33,968 nt of DNA from Sedimentisphaerales bacterium (GTDB lineage: Bacteria > Planctomycetota > Phycisphaerae > Sedimentisphaerales > Anaerobacaceae): positions 1-33,968 of the forward strand of contig JAFGCD010000084.1 of NCBI GenBank assembly GCA_016932835.1. Reading direction: 5' to 3'. Position 1 is the first letter of the stretch. Each line of letters starts with the position of its first letter. The position numbers and the translations under genes were made by a program. Below, piece by piece: positions 8,699 through 16,947 of the stretch. The notes under the pieces are model-generated. The model was not told where the DNA came from, did not search any database, and worked only from the letters and a program-made list of their open reading frames with translations.

Positions 8699-9496
8699 AT
8701 GCCGAACAAACCTATTTTGTATATCGTCTGGCTCGCGGGAATGTGCCTCGCTGCGGTGGCGATAACGGTCGGACTTTTCTCCGTCATGATACCGCCCCAG
8801 AGCAGGGAAACGCCGTTCTACTTCGCACTGTCCATACTCTGCGCCGCAGAACTCGTCGGCTTCGCATGGCTCGCAGGCTACAGCCTCAGCAAACACTTCC
8901 AGATACGCATCAGCGGAGCTACGCGAATCACGATACACGTCTTGATCGGCGCCTATTTCCTCATTACACTGCTCTTCGCCCTGGGCATTGCGCCGGCGCC
9001 AGAGGATGCCGGACGCATACTGAACGGCGTGACACTCGTGTACGCCGCCCTCGTGTTCGTCCTGCTGTTCGCAGCGGGAATGCTCTATGCCAGGGACATA
9101 GGCCTCCGGACCGAAACCGCCGCCGACGGAGCAGAGAGCAGGGACCTCAAACTGGTAAAGCTCGATGTCGAAACAATCCGAACCGCCCTGCGGGAATCGG
9201 CAAAGATGCATTCCGCAGACGCCGCCGCCGTCGAGCGAGTCGCCAAGAAGATAGAGGCCATCGCAACGAGCCTCCAGTATGCCCCCGGCGCCAAGCCCGC
9301 AGCGGCGGAGGAGGACGGCTGGAGAAGCGTTCAGGACCTCAACGATAAAATAAAAAGCGAGATCGAAACATTGAGCCGAACCGTAGCCGACATGAGCGAC
9401 CCCGCAACATTCGAAGAAAAACTAAACGCCGTCGATGCGACGGCAAACAAAATTGAAACCCTGCTGAAACAACGCCAGCAGCAACTCTTGGTATAA
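8699..9496 (+). CDS. Four-helix membrane protein with C-terminal coiled coil
   Basis: The family is not recognised. The 265-residue protein has four hydrophobic segments (about 7-29, 40-60, 76-97 and 107-130) and then a long charged region (about 145-262) rich in Ala, Glu, Lys and Leu that should form coiled coil. AAGGAG stands six bases before the ATG, and the next gene follows after 11 bases with its own AAGGAG. Its place directly before an SPFH protein mirrors YdjH in Bacillus, but I see no sequence motif linking them; the analogy rests on order and topology. The cytoplasmic coil is a reasonable docking surface for the SPFH partner. Confidence 0.75.
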   Translation: MPNKPILYIVWLAGMCLAAVAITVGLFSVMIPPQSRETPFYFALSILCAAELVGFAWLAGYSLSKHFQIRISGATRITIHVLIGAYFLITLLFALGIAPAPEDAGRILNGVTLVYAALVFVLLFAAGMLYARDIGLRTETAADGAESRDLKLVKLDVETIRTALRESAKMHSADAAAVERVAKKIEAIATSLQYAPGAKPAAAEEDGWRSVQDLNDKIKSEIETLSRTVADMSDPATFEEKLNAVDATANKIETLLKQRQQQLLV

Positions 9497-9507
9497 GGAG
9501 AAGTATC

Positions 9508-10614
9508 GTGTTTTTCGACGTCGTTGAACATCTCGATCCCACCGGCGAAGTAATGGTCGCACGCCTGCCCCAGTCCGGCAGCGGCGACTTCACCACCGGT
9601 TCGCAGTTAGTCGTCCAGGAGAACCAGATCGCAATATTCTACCGCGACGGCCAAATGGCAGACCAGTTCAAGGCAGGCAGATACACCCTCACCACCCAGA
9701 ACCTGCCTGTACTCAAAACGCTCACAAAGATAGTCTTCAAAGGCAAGGCCCCTTTCAGAGCCTATGTCTATTTCGTGAACCTCAAGACATTCATCGACCT
9801 CGGATGGGGAACGCCGAATCGAATCCTCTACCGCGACGAGACCTTCAAAATGGGTGTCAATCTCGGAGCGTTCGGAACATGGAGCGTCAAGATAACAGAC
9901 CACATCCGCTTCCTCAATACGATAGTCGGAACGCAGGGACTCCAGGATACTCCCGCAATCGAGGAGTTCCTCCGCAAGATAATCGCCTCACGCTTCGCCG
10001 GCGTCCTGGCAGGCATACAGACCAGCGTTTACGACCTGCCTGGCAAATACGATGCCCTCGGAGCAAAGCTCAAGCAGGCCACCGCGCCGGAGTTCAGCCA
10101 GTATGGACTCGACCTTGTCGATATTGCGGTGGTTAATATCTCGCTGCCCGAAGAAGTCCAGCAGCGTATCGACGAGCGAAGCAGGCTCGACATGTACGAT
10201 TCAGGCGACATCGCAAAGGCCCAGGGCCTGGCCATTGCCGACGCACTGCCCGAAGCAGCCGCCAATCCCGGCGGCGCTGCAGGAGCAGGAATAGGAGCAG
10301 GCATGGGTATCGGAGCCGGAATCGGTTTCGGGCAGGTCGTCGCCAACAATCTCGGCCAAAACATCGTCGGCCAACAGAGCGGTGCGGTTCCGCCGCCACC
10401 GATAGTCCAGTGGTACGCCTATGCCGACGGCAGCCAACTGGGACCGATGACGGCCTCGCAGCTCGCAGCGGCAATCCAGGCAGGGCAGGTCAACGCCAAG
10501 ACCCCCGTCTGGAAGCAGGGCATGGCCGACTGGACCGCCGCAGGACAAGTGCAGGAACTTGCCGCAACATTCGGCGCCGCACCGCCGCCTCCACCGCCGC
10601 CGCCGCCTAAATAA
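9508..10614 (+). CDS. SPFH-domain protein with C-terminal GYF_2 domain
   Basis: A 368-residue protein starting at GTG, seven bases after AAGGAG. Residues about 15-225 form an SPFH (band 7) domain of the YdjI/virion-core-like type, without an N-terminal membrane anchor. A Gly/Ala-rich linker (about 245-290, with repeated GIGAG) leads to a GYF_2 domain (about 301-352) with its hallmark residues WYAY, LGPMT and VWKQGMADW. The protein ends in a run of ten prolines and a lysine. SPFH proteins scaffold membrane microdomains, and the Bacillus homologue YdjI links PspA to the membrane. GYF domains bind proline-rich peptides, so the poly-Pro tail may let copies bind one another. It is the last gene of the operon, with a convergent gene 26 bases on. 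Confidence 0.88.
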   Translation: MFFDVVEHLDPTGEVMVARLPQSGSGDFTTGSQLVVQENQIAIFYRDGQMADQFKAGRYTLTTQNLPVLKTLTKIVFKGKAPFRAYVYFVNLKTFIDLGWGTPNRILYRDETFKMGVNLGAFGTWSVKITDHIRFLNTIVGTQGLQDTPAIEEFLRKIIASRFAGVLAGIQTSVYDLPGKYDALGAKLKQATAPEFSQYGLDLVDIAVVNISLPEEVQQRIDERSRLDMYDSGDIAKAQGLAIADALPEAAANPGGAAGAGIGAGMGIGAGIGFGQVVANNLGQNIVGQQSGAVPPPPIVQWYAYADGSQLGPMTASQLAAAIQAGQVNAKTPVWKQGMADWTAAGQVQELAATFGAAPPPPPPPPPK

Positions 10615-10640
10615 GGATAGCCCCGGCAATCAATATCGCT

Positions 10641-11837
10641 TCAAGCCTTAGGCCGAAGATACTGCGGGACCTTGAGCGTCTCGCCGTCCTTCAGTGCCGA
10701 CTGGTGCGCCACTATCCCCGGAACCGTCATCGCAAGCGCCTCATAAACATTCACCATCGGCATGCGGTCTTCGAGAATCGCCGTGACGAACTCGTTGGCA
10801 AGCGGCCCGTGCGAGCCGCCGTGACCCCCGGCAGGCATACCCTCGGGAAGCGCAGGTCGCGTAATCTCCGGCAGCTCCTTCGCCGTGCCCTGATACTTCG
10901 TCTCCTCCATCCACCCTTTCTCGCCATAAACCCTGCCCGTCTCGATAACCACGCCGTAAACGCCTTTGCACATCAGCATCCGCGACGAGCCGCCCTCGCT
11001 CGTGCCGAACAGAGCAACCTCGTCGCTGAACGGGTTGTCGTACCTGTTGCCGCCGGGCTTGTACGCATCGAAACCGGCGCTGAAACCGCGGCACGATACC
11101 GATGTAAACCGCTTGCCGGTAACGCCGATATAGTACGCAGTCGAATGCGTCGGATACCACAAAGGCGGCATCCCAACACGCCAGCCCTTGTAAGAAGGTA
11201 TCGGAGTCGGGCTGTAGTGGTAGTATTCGCCCTCCGAGTAAATGATGCGCCCGAACCCGCCCGCGTGATAAACCCGCCGCATCGCGTAGCAGTCCTCACG
11301 AAAGCAGCTCGTCTCGGCCATCTGGTACTTAAGCCCCGTCTTCTCGACCGTCTCGACAAGCTCCTCGGCGTCTTCCAGCGATCCGAATACCGCAGGCACA
11401 GCCGTCATTACGTGCTTGCCGCTCTTGAGAACCTCGATGCAGTGACGAGCATGGTTCGGCGCGTCGGTCGCAACGAAAACCGCCTCGATTGTCTTATCCT
11501 TGATGAGCACTTCCAGCGATTCGTAAGACTTCTCGCACCGGCAAGCCCTCATCAAGCCCTCCCGCCGCTCACGAATCAGGTCGCTGACCGCTGCAACCTC
11601 CACGTTCGGATGGTCCTGGAAGCCGAAGGCCGCCCCGAACTGGCAAACCCCGTGACCGACGATCCCCATTCGTATCTTCCTGGCCGAAACAGGCGCCCAT
11701 TTTTTCGCCGCCGGCGAAGAGCCGGCCTGCACGCCTTGCGACGCCGCCATTCCGCCTAAGACCGCACCCAATGAAGCCTTTGAAACAGTACCGAGAAAAT
11801 CTCGTCGAGGAATAGGTTTGACTGGAAAATTCGACAT
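10641..11837 (-). CDS. Tat-exported Gfo/Idh/MocA-family protein lacking the EKP lysine
   Basis: A 398-residue protein with a twin-arginine signal (PRRDFLGT, R11-R12, then a hydrophobic stretch to about 37) and a Rossmann fold (GIVGHGVCQFG, about 58-68). This is the NAD(P)-dependent sugar oxidoreductase family, which usually acts on sugars, inositols or glycosides. The usual catalytic EKP after the fifth strand is replaced by AVP (146-148). A GGHGGSHG motif near the C-terminus resembles that in GH109-like members. AAGGAGG lies seven bases before ATG 11837, so the start is firm. It stands alone, divergent from murG. It may use another mechanism or only bind sugar; substrate unknown. Confidence 0.87.
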   Translation of the reverse strand: MSNFPVKPIPRRDFLGTVSKASLGAVLGGMAASQGVQAGSSPAAKKWAPVSARKIRMGIVGHGVCQFGAAFGFQDHPNVEVAAVSDLIRERREGLMRACRCEKSYESLEVLIKDKTIEAVFVATDAPNHARHCIEVLKSGKHVMTAVPAVFGSLEDAEELVETVEKTGLKYQMAETSCFREDCYAMRRVYHAGGFGRIIYSEGEYYHYSPTPIPSYKGWRVGMPPLWYPTHSTAYYIGVTGKRFTSVSCRGFSAGFDAYKPGGNRYDNPFSDEVALFGTSEGGSSRMLMCKGVYGVVIETGRVYGEKGWMEETKYQGTAKELPEITRPALPEGMPAGGHGGSHGPLANEFVTAILEDRMPMVNVYEALAMTVPGIVAHQSALKDGETLKVPQYLRPKA

Positions 11838-11902
11838 TGCACTGCCTCCTTGTCTAAGTCGGTATCTTTATGAGCCACAGTCTGCGCGACGTTCGCAGAG
11901 GT

Positions 11903-11932
11903 ATTCTAACAGAACCCGTCGCGCCGCGCCAA
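11903..11932 (-). promoter_or_regulatory. Promoter candidate for the Tat oxidoreductase-like gene
   Basis: On the minus strand TTGGCG (11932-11927), an 18-base spacer and TAGAAT (11908-11903) lie about 65 bases before ATG 11837. The -35 element is weak. No convincing plus-strand promoter for murG was found in the same gap. Confidence 0.4.
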
Positions 11933-12027
11933 GTATTCGACGCATGTTGCGCCCTCGAACGGAAAAAGCTTGCGTTTTGTCGCTTTCCCGTGCAGACTCT
12001 CACAGTTGGTTTTCTGAAAGGCCCATA

Positions 12028-13149
12028 GTGGACGAAAGAAACTTCTTCTTTGCAGGCGGCGGCACCGGCGGACATATCTACCCCGCCCTTGCAGTAGCCG
12101 AGCGAATAGCCGAGCTTGCACCGTCGGCATCCGTACACTTCTTTTGCAGCAGCCGCAGTATCGATTCAGCCATACTCGCCCCGACCGGCTTCGACTATAC
12201 CGCACTGCCCGCAGCCGGTTTCTCGCTGCGCCCCGGCAGTATCGTGCGTTCCGTACGCGCATTTACGAAAAGCTGTCGAATCGCCAAAGCCGCAATCGCC
12301 CGGAGCAAAAACCCGGTAGTCATCGGGGCAGGAGGATTCATTGCCGGGCCTGTCTGCCTCGCCGCCCACAAACTCAAAGTACCGATTGCTGTATTGAATG
12401 TCGATATAGTCCCCGGCCGGGCCAATAGAATCATCGCTCGCTGGGCGAACGAAATCTTCCTCCAGTTCGAAGATACCGCAACGCATTTCCGCCGCACCAG
12501 CGCAAAGCTAACCGTCCTCGGCTGCCCCTTGAGAAAGGCCTTCGACGACCCCCAGCCGCAGCAGATTCTCCGAACGCTCAATCTCAACAGGCAAAAGAAG
12601 CTCCTCCTGATAACCGGCGCATCCAGCGGCTCGGCCAGTATCAACGACGCCGTCTGCTCTCTGCTCGGCAAGCTCGATGCCTTCGCAGGCAACTGGCAAA
12701 TCGTCCACCTCACCGGACACGCAAACTTCGACAAGGTCAACCGCAGATACGCCGACGCGAAAATCGCACACAAGGTTCTCGCCTACTGCGACGATATGCC
12801 CTCGCTCCTCGCCGCCGCTGGCCTCGTAGTCGGCAGAAGCGGAGCCGTCAGCGTCGCAGAATACGCCGCGGCCTTTGTCCCGAGCATCTGCATGCCCTAC
12901 CCGCACCACAAGGACCGCCACCAGTACCTCAACGCCGCCAAGCTCGTCGAGGCCGACGCCGCCGTAATAGTGGACGACCTGCCCGACCCGACCGACAGGG
13001 CAGAATGGCTATGGGAGCAACTGGCCGAACTCATGGCAGACGACGACAGACGCGAGGAAATGACCGAAAACTGCGCCAACATCGCCACTCCCGACGCCGC
13101 ACTGAATATCGCGCGCAAACTTACCGAGTCGCCCTCGACCGAAGCCTGA
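12028..13149 (+). CDS. murG: MurG: lipid I N-acetylglucosaminyltransferase
   Basis: MurG adds GlcNAc from UDP-GlcNAc to lipid I to make lipid II at the inner face of the membrane. The 373-residue protein shows the GT28 layout: GGGTGGHIYPA at 10-20, IGAGGFIAGPV, a PGRANRIIARWA segment, the start of the C-terminal Rossmann fold (LLITGASSGSASIND), and the nucleotide-sugar region with YCDDMPSLL, VVGRSGAVSVAEY and KDRHQYLNA. Some residues differ from the textbook form: NVD replaces EQN and GASSGSA replaces GGSQGA. GTG 12028 was chosen because GAAAGG sits six bases upstream and the frame above it is non-coding. It is cut off from ftsW by about 8 kb and followed by a convergent cytochrome. Confidence 0.92.
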   Translation: MDERNFFFAGGGTGGHIYPALAVAERIAELAPSASVHFFCSSRSIDSAILAPTGFDYTALPAAGFSLRPGSIVRSVRAFTKSCRIAKAAIARSKNPVVIGAGGFIAGPVCLAAHKLKVPIAVLNVDIVPGRANRIIARWANEIFLQFEDTATHFRRTSAKLTVLGCPLRKAFDDPQPQQILRTLNLNRQKKLLLITGASSGSASINDAVCSLLGKLDAFAGNWQIVHLTGHANFDKVNRRYADAKIAHKVLAYCDDMPSLLAAAGLVVGRSGAVSVAEYAAAFVPSICMPYPHHKDRHQYLNAAKLVEADAAVIVDDLPDPTDRAEWLWEQLAELMADDDRREEMTENCANIATPDAALNIARKLTESPSTEA

Positions 13150-13245
13150 GCCGAACCACCCAAACGCCGCGACTCAATGCCGGCCGCATCGCAGCCTATA
13201 CGCCGTACACACCCGGCCGGTCAAAATCCAACTCCTGCGAATCAC

Positions 13246-14652
13246 CTACAAAGCCAGCATAAAAGCAACCAGGTCCTCTTTCTCCTGCTCGCTGAGCTTC
13301 GTGCCGAGAATCAGGTTGAAGAATTCCACCGTATCGGCCAGCGTAAGCAGCCTGCCGTCGTGCAGGTAAGGAGGAGAATCCTTGATCCCGCGAAGCGGAA
13401 AATTCTTGATAGGCCCGTCCGATGCCGCGTACCTGCCGTGAATCATAACAGGCTCGTAGAAACGCTCGGCCTTGAGGTTGTGCATCAGGTTGTCCGTGTA
13501 ATAAGGCGGAGTATGGCAAGAGCCGCAAGCCCCCTTGCCGAAAAACACTTCTTGGCCGCGCAGCTCGGCCTTGCTCGCCTTCGATTCGTCCAGCTTGCCA
13601 AGGATATTCAGCTTCGGCGCGGGCGGAAAATCCAGCAGCGACATGAACTCCGCCATGAAATGAACCTGGCTGGCGCGCTCGAGAACGTTCACGCCCTTCT
13701 TCGTCGCGATTACCGGATCGCCGTCGAAATACGCCGCCCGCTGCTCGAACTCCGTGAAGTCCTCGACCGTCTTCAAAGCCCGCTGCGACCCGAAAAGCCG
13801 CTGAATGTTCACCCCGCGAAGAGTCGGAGTATCCAGCCGATGACGGAACTCCTGAGGCCTGATGTCGCCTACAAGGTGAGTCGGAGATGCGCTGTGCCCG
13901 TTCGAATGGCAGTCGAAGCATGTCACCCCTCTGCTCGGACGGGCGCTGCGGCGGTCTTCGGTCTGGTTGAACTGCTGCTGAGGAAAAGGAGTCACAAGAA
14001 GACGAAGACCCTCGATCTGCTTCGGGTTCAATATGCCGTTGAACAACTCGTAGTAGTTGTCGATGGTCACGACTTTGCCCTTCGAAACATCGCCAAGGTC
14101 CAGCCGAGTCGTCAGGTAAATACCCGCAGGAAACTCCGGAAGAAAATGGTCCGCAAGGTCGAAATCAAGGTCGAATCGCGTAAGGTCCCGGCTCTCCTGC
14201 TTATTGATCTCGTCGATTACGAACTGCGGAAAAACCATACCGCCCTCTTTGTGGTTCGGGTGCGGAAGAGGCATGAACCCCGACGGAAAGACGCCTTCCT
14301 TCCGAATCTCTTCCGGCGTCATACCCGCTAACTTCTGCCACGTCAGCCCCGACTTCAGCTTCACCCGCACACCCTCTTGCACGGCCTTGCCACGGGACAT
14401 CGTCGCCCCTTTGACAGGCCTGTCCGAAAGGTCGTATCGCTCCTGAAGCAAATCCATCTGACGCTTCATTACCTTCGGTTTATCCGCCTTCATCCTCGCC
14501 ATGGTCTCGCTGAAAGGCTCGGTGACGACCACCGGCGAATAGCTCGAAGCCTGCTGCGCCCGGGCCTTCGCCGGCCCGACAGCCGCAATCATAAAGACAA
14601 CAGCCGGCCAGAATACGCATGCCGCCGATGCAAGTTTCATAATTCGTTTCAT
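13246..14652 (-). CDS. Secreted diheme cytochrome, peroxidase/MauG-like
   Basis: A 468-residue exported protein with a signal peptide (about 1-33, ending AKARAQQ). Two heme c sites are visible, CFDCH (245-249) and CGSCH (376-380). The C-terminal region, with NFPLRGIKDSPPYLHDGRLLTL and LSEQEKEDLVAFML, is the typical end of the diheme cytochrome c peroxidase/MauG group. The N-terminal 240 residues are not recognised and take the place of a standard first heme domain, so its reaction is unsure: peroxide reduction, protein-radical chemistry or electron transfer. AAAGGAG lies seven bases before ATG 14652; longer starts run through a gap with no coding signs. It is convergent with murG and divergent from the sugar operon. 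Confidence 0.83.
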   Translation of the reverse strand: MKRIMKLASAACVFWPAVVFMIAAVGPAKARAQQASSYSPVVVTEPFSETMARMKADKPKVMKRQMDLLQERYDLSDRPVKGATMSRGKAVQEGVRVKLKSGLTWQKLAGMTPEEIRKEGVFPSGFMPLPHPNHKEGGMVFPQFVIDEINKQESRDLTRFDLDFDLADHFLPEFPAGIYLTTRLDLGDVSKGKVVTIDNYYELFNGILNPKQIEGLRLLVTPFPQQQFNQTEDRRSARPSRGVTCFDCHSNGHSASPTHLVGDIRPQEFRHRLDTPTLRGVNIQRLFGSQRALKTVEDFTEFEQRAAYFDGDPVIATKKGVNVLERASQVHFMAEFMSLLDFPPAPKLNILGKLDESKASKAELRGQEVFFGKGACGSCHTPPYYTDNLMHNLKAERFYEPVMIHGRYAASDGPIKNFPLRGIKDSPPYLHDGRLLTLADTVEFFNLILGTKLSEQEKEDLVAFMLAL

Positions 14653-14965
14653 CCTACGTCTCCTTTCGTCATCAAAACAACTTTTACCCTGCCTGAGAAA
14701 AAATCTCATCGAACGAAATAATAGCGCAGCCCGGCACCCCCACAATTCTTCGCAGGTCCCGGCAGCGCGCGCAAACCCCAAACGCACCGCCTCCCGGCTG
14801 TCCTTCGAAAACCTCGTCTTGTCAATGATATGGCTGTCTATCTCGCTGCACTTACCCCATGCCGCCAAAATATCCCCGTCCCAACTTCCCGTCAAGAGGT
14901 ATTTCCGCAAATCCGCGCCCCCTGGCGATACTTTTCTTTGCTGCGCCCTTTGCGGGAAAACGCAC

Positions 14966-14994
14966 TTGACTTGGCCGGGCCCTCTATGGACAAT
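14966..14994 (+). promoter_or_regulatory. Promoter candidate for the sugar operon
   Basis: TTGACT (14966-14971), a 17-base spacer and GACAAT (14989-14994) would start a transcript near 15000, giving a leader of about 125 bases before ATG 15126. Confidence 0.5.
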
Positions 14995-15028
14995 ATATCT
15001 TCTCGATCGTTACTTTGAACATGGGCCC

Positions 15029-15076
15029 AAAACGCTGCAATAAACAGCGTTTTTCCAGCGTCTGGCAGATAGACGC
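15029..15076 (+). promoter_or_regulatory. Leader hairpins resembling an attenuator
   Basis: A perfect hairpin AAAACGCTG/CAGCGTTTT (15029-15037 with 15045-15053, 7-base loop) runs into a T tract to 15054, as in an intrinsic terminator. A second CAGCGT copy (15056-15061) could pair with the same upstream arm instead. That second copy is also part of another hairpin, GCGTCT/AGACGC (15058-15076). Mutually exclusive pairings like these are typical of attenuation. The ligand or trigger is unknown. Confidence 0.45.
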
Positions 15077-15125
15077 CGCCATTCAACCAGATTATTGTAG
15101 TTCTTTTCTTGGAAAGAGAGTACAG

Positions 15126-16901
15126 ATGGAACGATTCGGCAGGAATCGCAGGGAGTTTCTCAGAAATTCGTTATATTTCGGCGCAACCGCGGCAATCTTC
15201 GGCCCGCTGACAAAAGCCTTCGCAGACATACTCGGCGACCGAATGAAATTCGGTCTCGTAACATACCTCTGGGGCCAGGACTGGGACATCCCCACCCTCA
15301 TCGCCAATTGCACGAAGACAAAGGTCCTCGGCGCCGAACTGCGAACCGCCCACGCCCATAAAGTCGAATCCAACCTCAACGCAGACCAGCGAGCCGAAGT
15401 CAAAAAACGCTTCGCCGACAGCCCCGTCACCCTCGTCGGCCTGGGAACCAATTTCGCCTTCCACCACACCGACCCCGACCGCCTCAGGCAAGACATCGCA
15501 GGAGCAAAGGAATACCTCAAGCTCTCGGCGGACGTCGGCGGCTCCGGAATAAAGGTCAAACCGAACGACCTGCCCAAGGATGTCCCCCAGGAAAAGACCA
15601 TCGAGCAAATCGGAAAGTCCCTCAACGAAATCGCCGAATACGGCGCCGCCATCGGCCAGCAGGTCCGACTCGAAGTCCACGGCGGATGTTCGCCCCTGCC
15701 GATTATAAAGGCCATTATGGATGTCGCCGACAATCCCAACGCAACTGTCTGCTGGAACTCCAACATGACGGACATCGAAGGCGAAGGCCTCGAACACAAC
15801 TTCAACCTCGTCAAACACCGCTTCGGCGACACCGTACATGTCTGGGACCTCGACGCCGGACAGTATCCCTATGACGAACTCGCAAAACTCTTCGTCCGGA
15901 TGGACTACGCCGGATGGATACTCCTCGAAGCACGCGCGAAAAAGCAAGACCGAGTCGCCGCCATGGTCGAGCAGCGACTGATATGGGAAGGTCATATTGC
16001 CAAAGCCCAAAGCCGCTCCCACGGAGTCAACATTACCCGCGCCGCCGACAAACTCAAAGTCGAAATCGACGGCAGGCTCTTCACCGAATACAACTACCAG
16101 AACGTGCCCCGCCCCTTCTTCTACCCCGTCATAGGCCCCACCGGAGTCAATATAACGCGGCATTGGCCGATGAAAAGCGGAAAAGACGAAGAGCAGGACC
16201 ACGTCCACCATCGAAGCCTCTGGTTCACACACGGCGAAGTCAACGGCCACGACTTCTGGGGCGAAGGCGCCGGCAGCGGCAAAGTCGTCCAGGACCGGAT
16301 CATCTCAATCGACAATGGAGTGGACACCGCCGCTTTCAAAACGCACAACAACTGGGTCGCCAAAAACGGCAAGACAATCTGCACAGACACCCGCACCCAC
16401 ACGTTCCGTAATACGCCCGAAGGCCCGATGATCGACTTCGAAATTACAATCCACGCCTCCGAAGGAAAAGTCGTCATGGGCGACACAAAGGAAGGCTCGA
16501 TGGCTCTCCGGCTGGCCCCAACCATGAGAGTCGAAGGCAAGGTCGGCAAGGGACACATCCTAAACAGCGCCGGAGATAAGGACGGCAGCGCCTGGGGAAA
16601 GAGAGCCAAATGGTGCGATTACTACGGACCACTCGATGGCCAAACCGTCGGAGTAGCAATATTCGACCACCCCGAAAACCCCAAACACCCGACATGGTGG
16701 CACGTCCGAACCTACGGCCTGTTCGCGGCAAATCCCTTCGGCGTACACGACTTCGAACGAAAGCAAAAAGGCCTCGGCGATATCGTCATAGAGCAGGGCA
16801 AGAGCCTCACCTTCAAATACAGAATCTATTTCCATAAGGGTGACACAAAGCAAGCAAACGTCGCCGCCAGATACGCCGAATACTCGGCGGACAAAGATTA
16901 G
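15126..16901 (+). CDS. Tat-exported fusion: sugar isomerase-like TIM barrel plus DUF6807 (PmoA-like)
   Basis: A 591-residue two-domain protein. A Tat signal (NRREFLRNSLYFGA, R8-R9) is followed by a xylose isomerase-like TIM barrel (about 41-290), with strands such as FGLVTYLWG, LEVHGG, CWNSN and VHVWDLD. Residues about 300-585 form a DUF6807 domain, marked by FYPVIGPTG, ITRHWPM, DHVHHRSLWFTHG and NGHDFWGE. DUF6807 proteins are often called PmoA-like but are not methane monooxygenase; they are widespread next to sugar oxidoreductases in Planctomycetota. The two parts are usually separate proteins. ATG 15126 has GAGAG-type pairing upstream, and the Tat motif directly follows. The next gene begins 46 bases on. 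A role in processing an oxidised or unusual sugar outside the cytoplasm is likely but unproved. Confidence 0.85.
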   Translation: MERFGRNRREFLRNSLYFGATAAIFGPLTKAFADILGDRMKFGLVTYLWGQDWDIPTLIANCTKTKVLGAELRTAHAHKVESNLNADQRAEVKKRFADSPVTLVGLGTNFAFHHTDPDRLRQDIAGAKEYLKLSADVGGSGIKVKPNDLPKDVPQEKTIEQIGKSLNEIAEYGAAIGQQVRLEVHGGCSPLPIIKAIMDVADNPNATVCWNSNMTDIEGEGLEHNFNLVKHRFGDTVHVWDLDAGQYPYDELAKLFVRMDYAGWILLEARAKKQDRVAAMVEQRLIWEGHIAKAQSRSHGVNITRAADKLKVEIDGRLFTEYNYQNVPRPFFYPVIGPTGVNITRHWPMKSGKDEEQDHVHHRSLWFTHGEVNGHDFWGEGAGSGKVVQDRIISIDNGVDTAAFKTHNNWVAKNGKTICTDTRTHTFRNTPEGPMIDFEITIHASEGKVVMGDTKEGSMALRLAPTMRVEGKVGKGHILNSAGDKDGSAWGKRAKWCDYYGPLDGQTVGVAIFDHPENPKHPTWWHVRTYGLFAANPFGVHDFERKQKGLGDIVIEQGKSLTFKYRIYFHKGDTKQANVAARYAEYSADKD

Positions 16902-16947
16902 CAAGAATCAAAACCCGGGACTTTGACATTAGGCAAGGAGACATATT

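Larger units (their letters stand above)
14653..15125. other. 473-base intergenic region between divergent transcripts
   Basis: It separates the diheme cytochrome from the sugar operon. The right half holds a promoter and a structured leader for the plus-strand operon, listed separately. In the left half a minus-strand TTGTGG and TATTAT with a 16-base spacer (about 14714-14741) is a weak promoter candidate for the cytochrome. The middle, about 14750-14960, shows nothing convincing. Confidence 0.4.

Noticed and set aside
10254..10330. Gly/Ala-rich GIGAG repeats as a tandem repeat element
   Set aside because: They form an in-frame flexible linker between the SPFH and GYF domains of one protein.
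10704..11759. A 351-codon plus-strand frame antisense to the Tat oxidoreductase-like gene
   Set aside because: It is an Arg-rich shadow with no ribosome binding site. The opposite strand has a Tat signal and AAGGAGG.
13150..13245. CCGGCCG/CGGCCGG inverted repeat between murG and the cytochrome as a terminator
   Set aside because: The loop is long and no T tract follows on either strand.
13177..14331. A 384-codon plus-strand frame antisense to the diheme cytochrome
   Set aside because: The product is Arg/Val-rich with no domain, while the opposite strand has a signal peptide and heme sites.
15171..16250. A 359-codon minus-strand frame antisense to the fusion gene
   Set aside because: Its Val/Gly/Glu-rich composition is typical of an antisense frame in GC-rich DNA.
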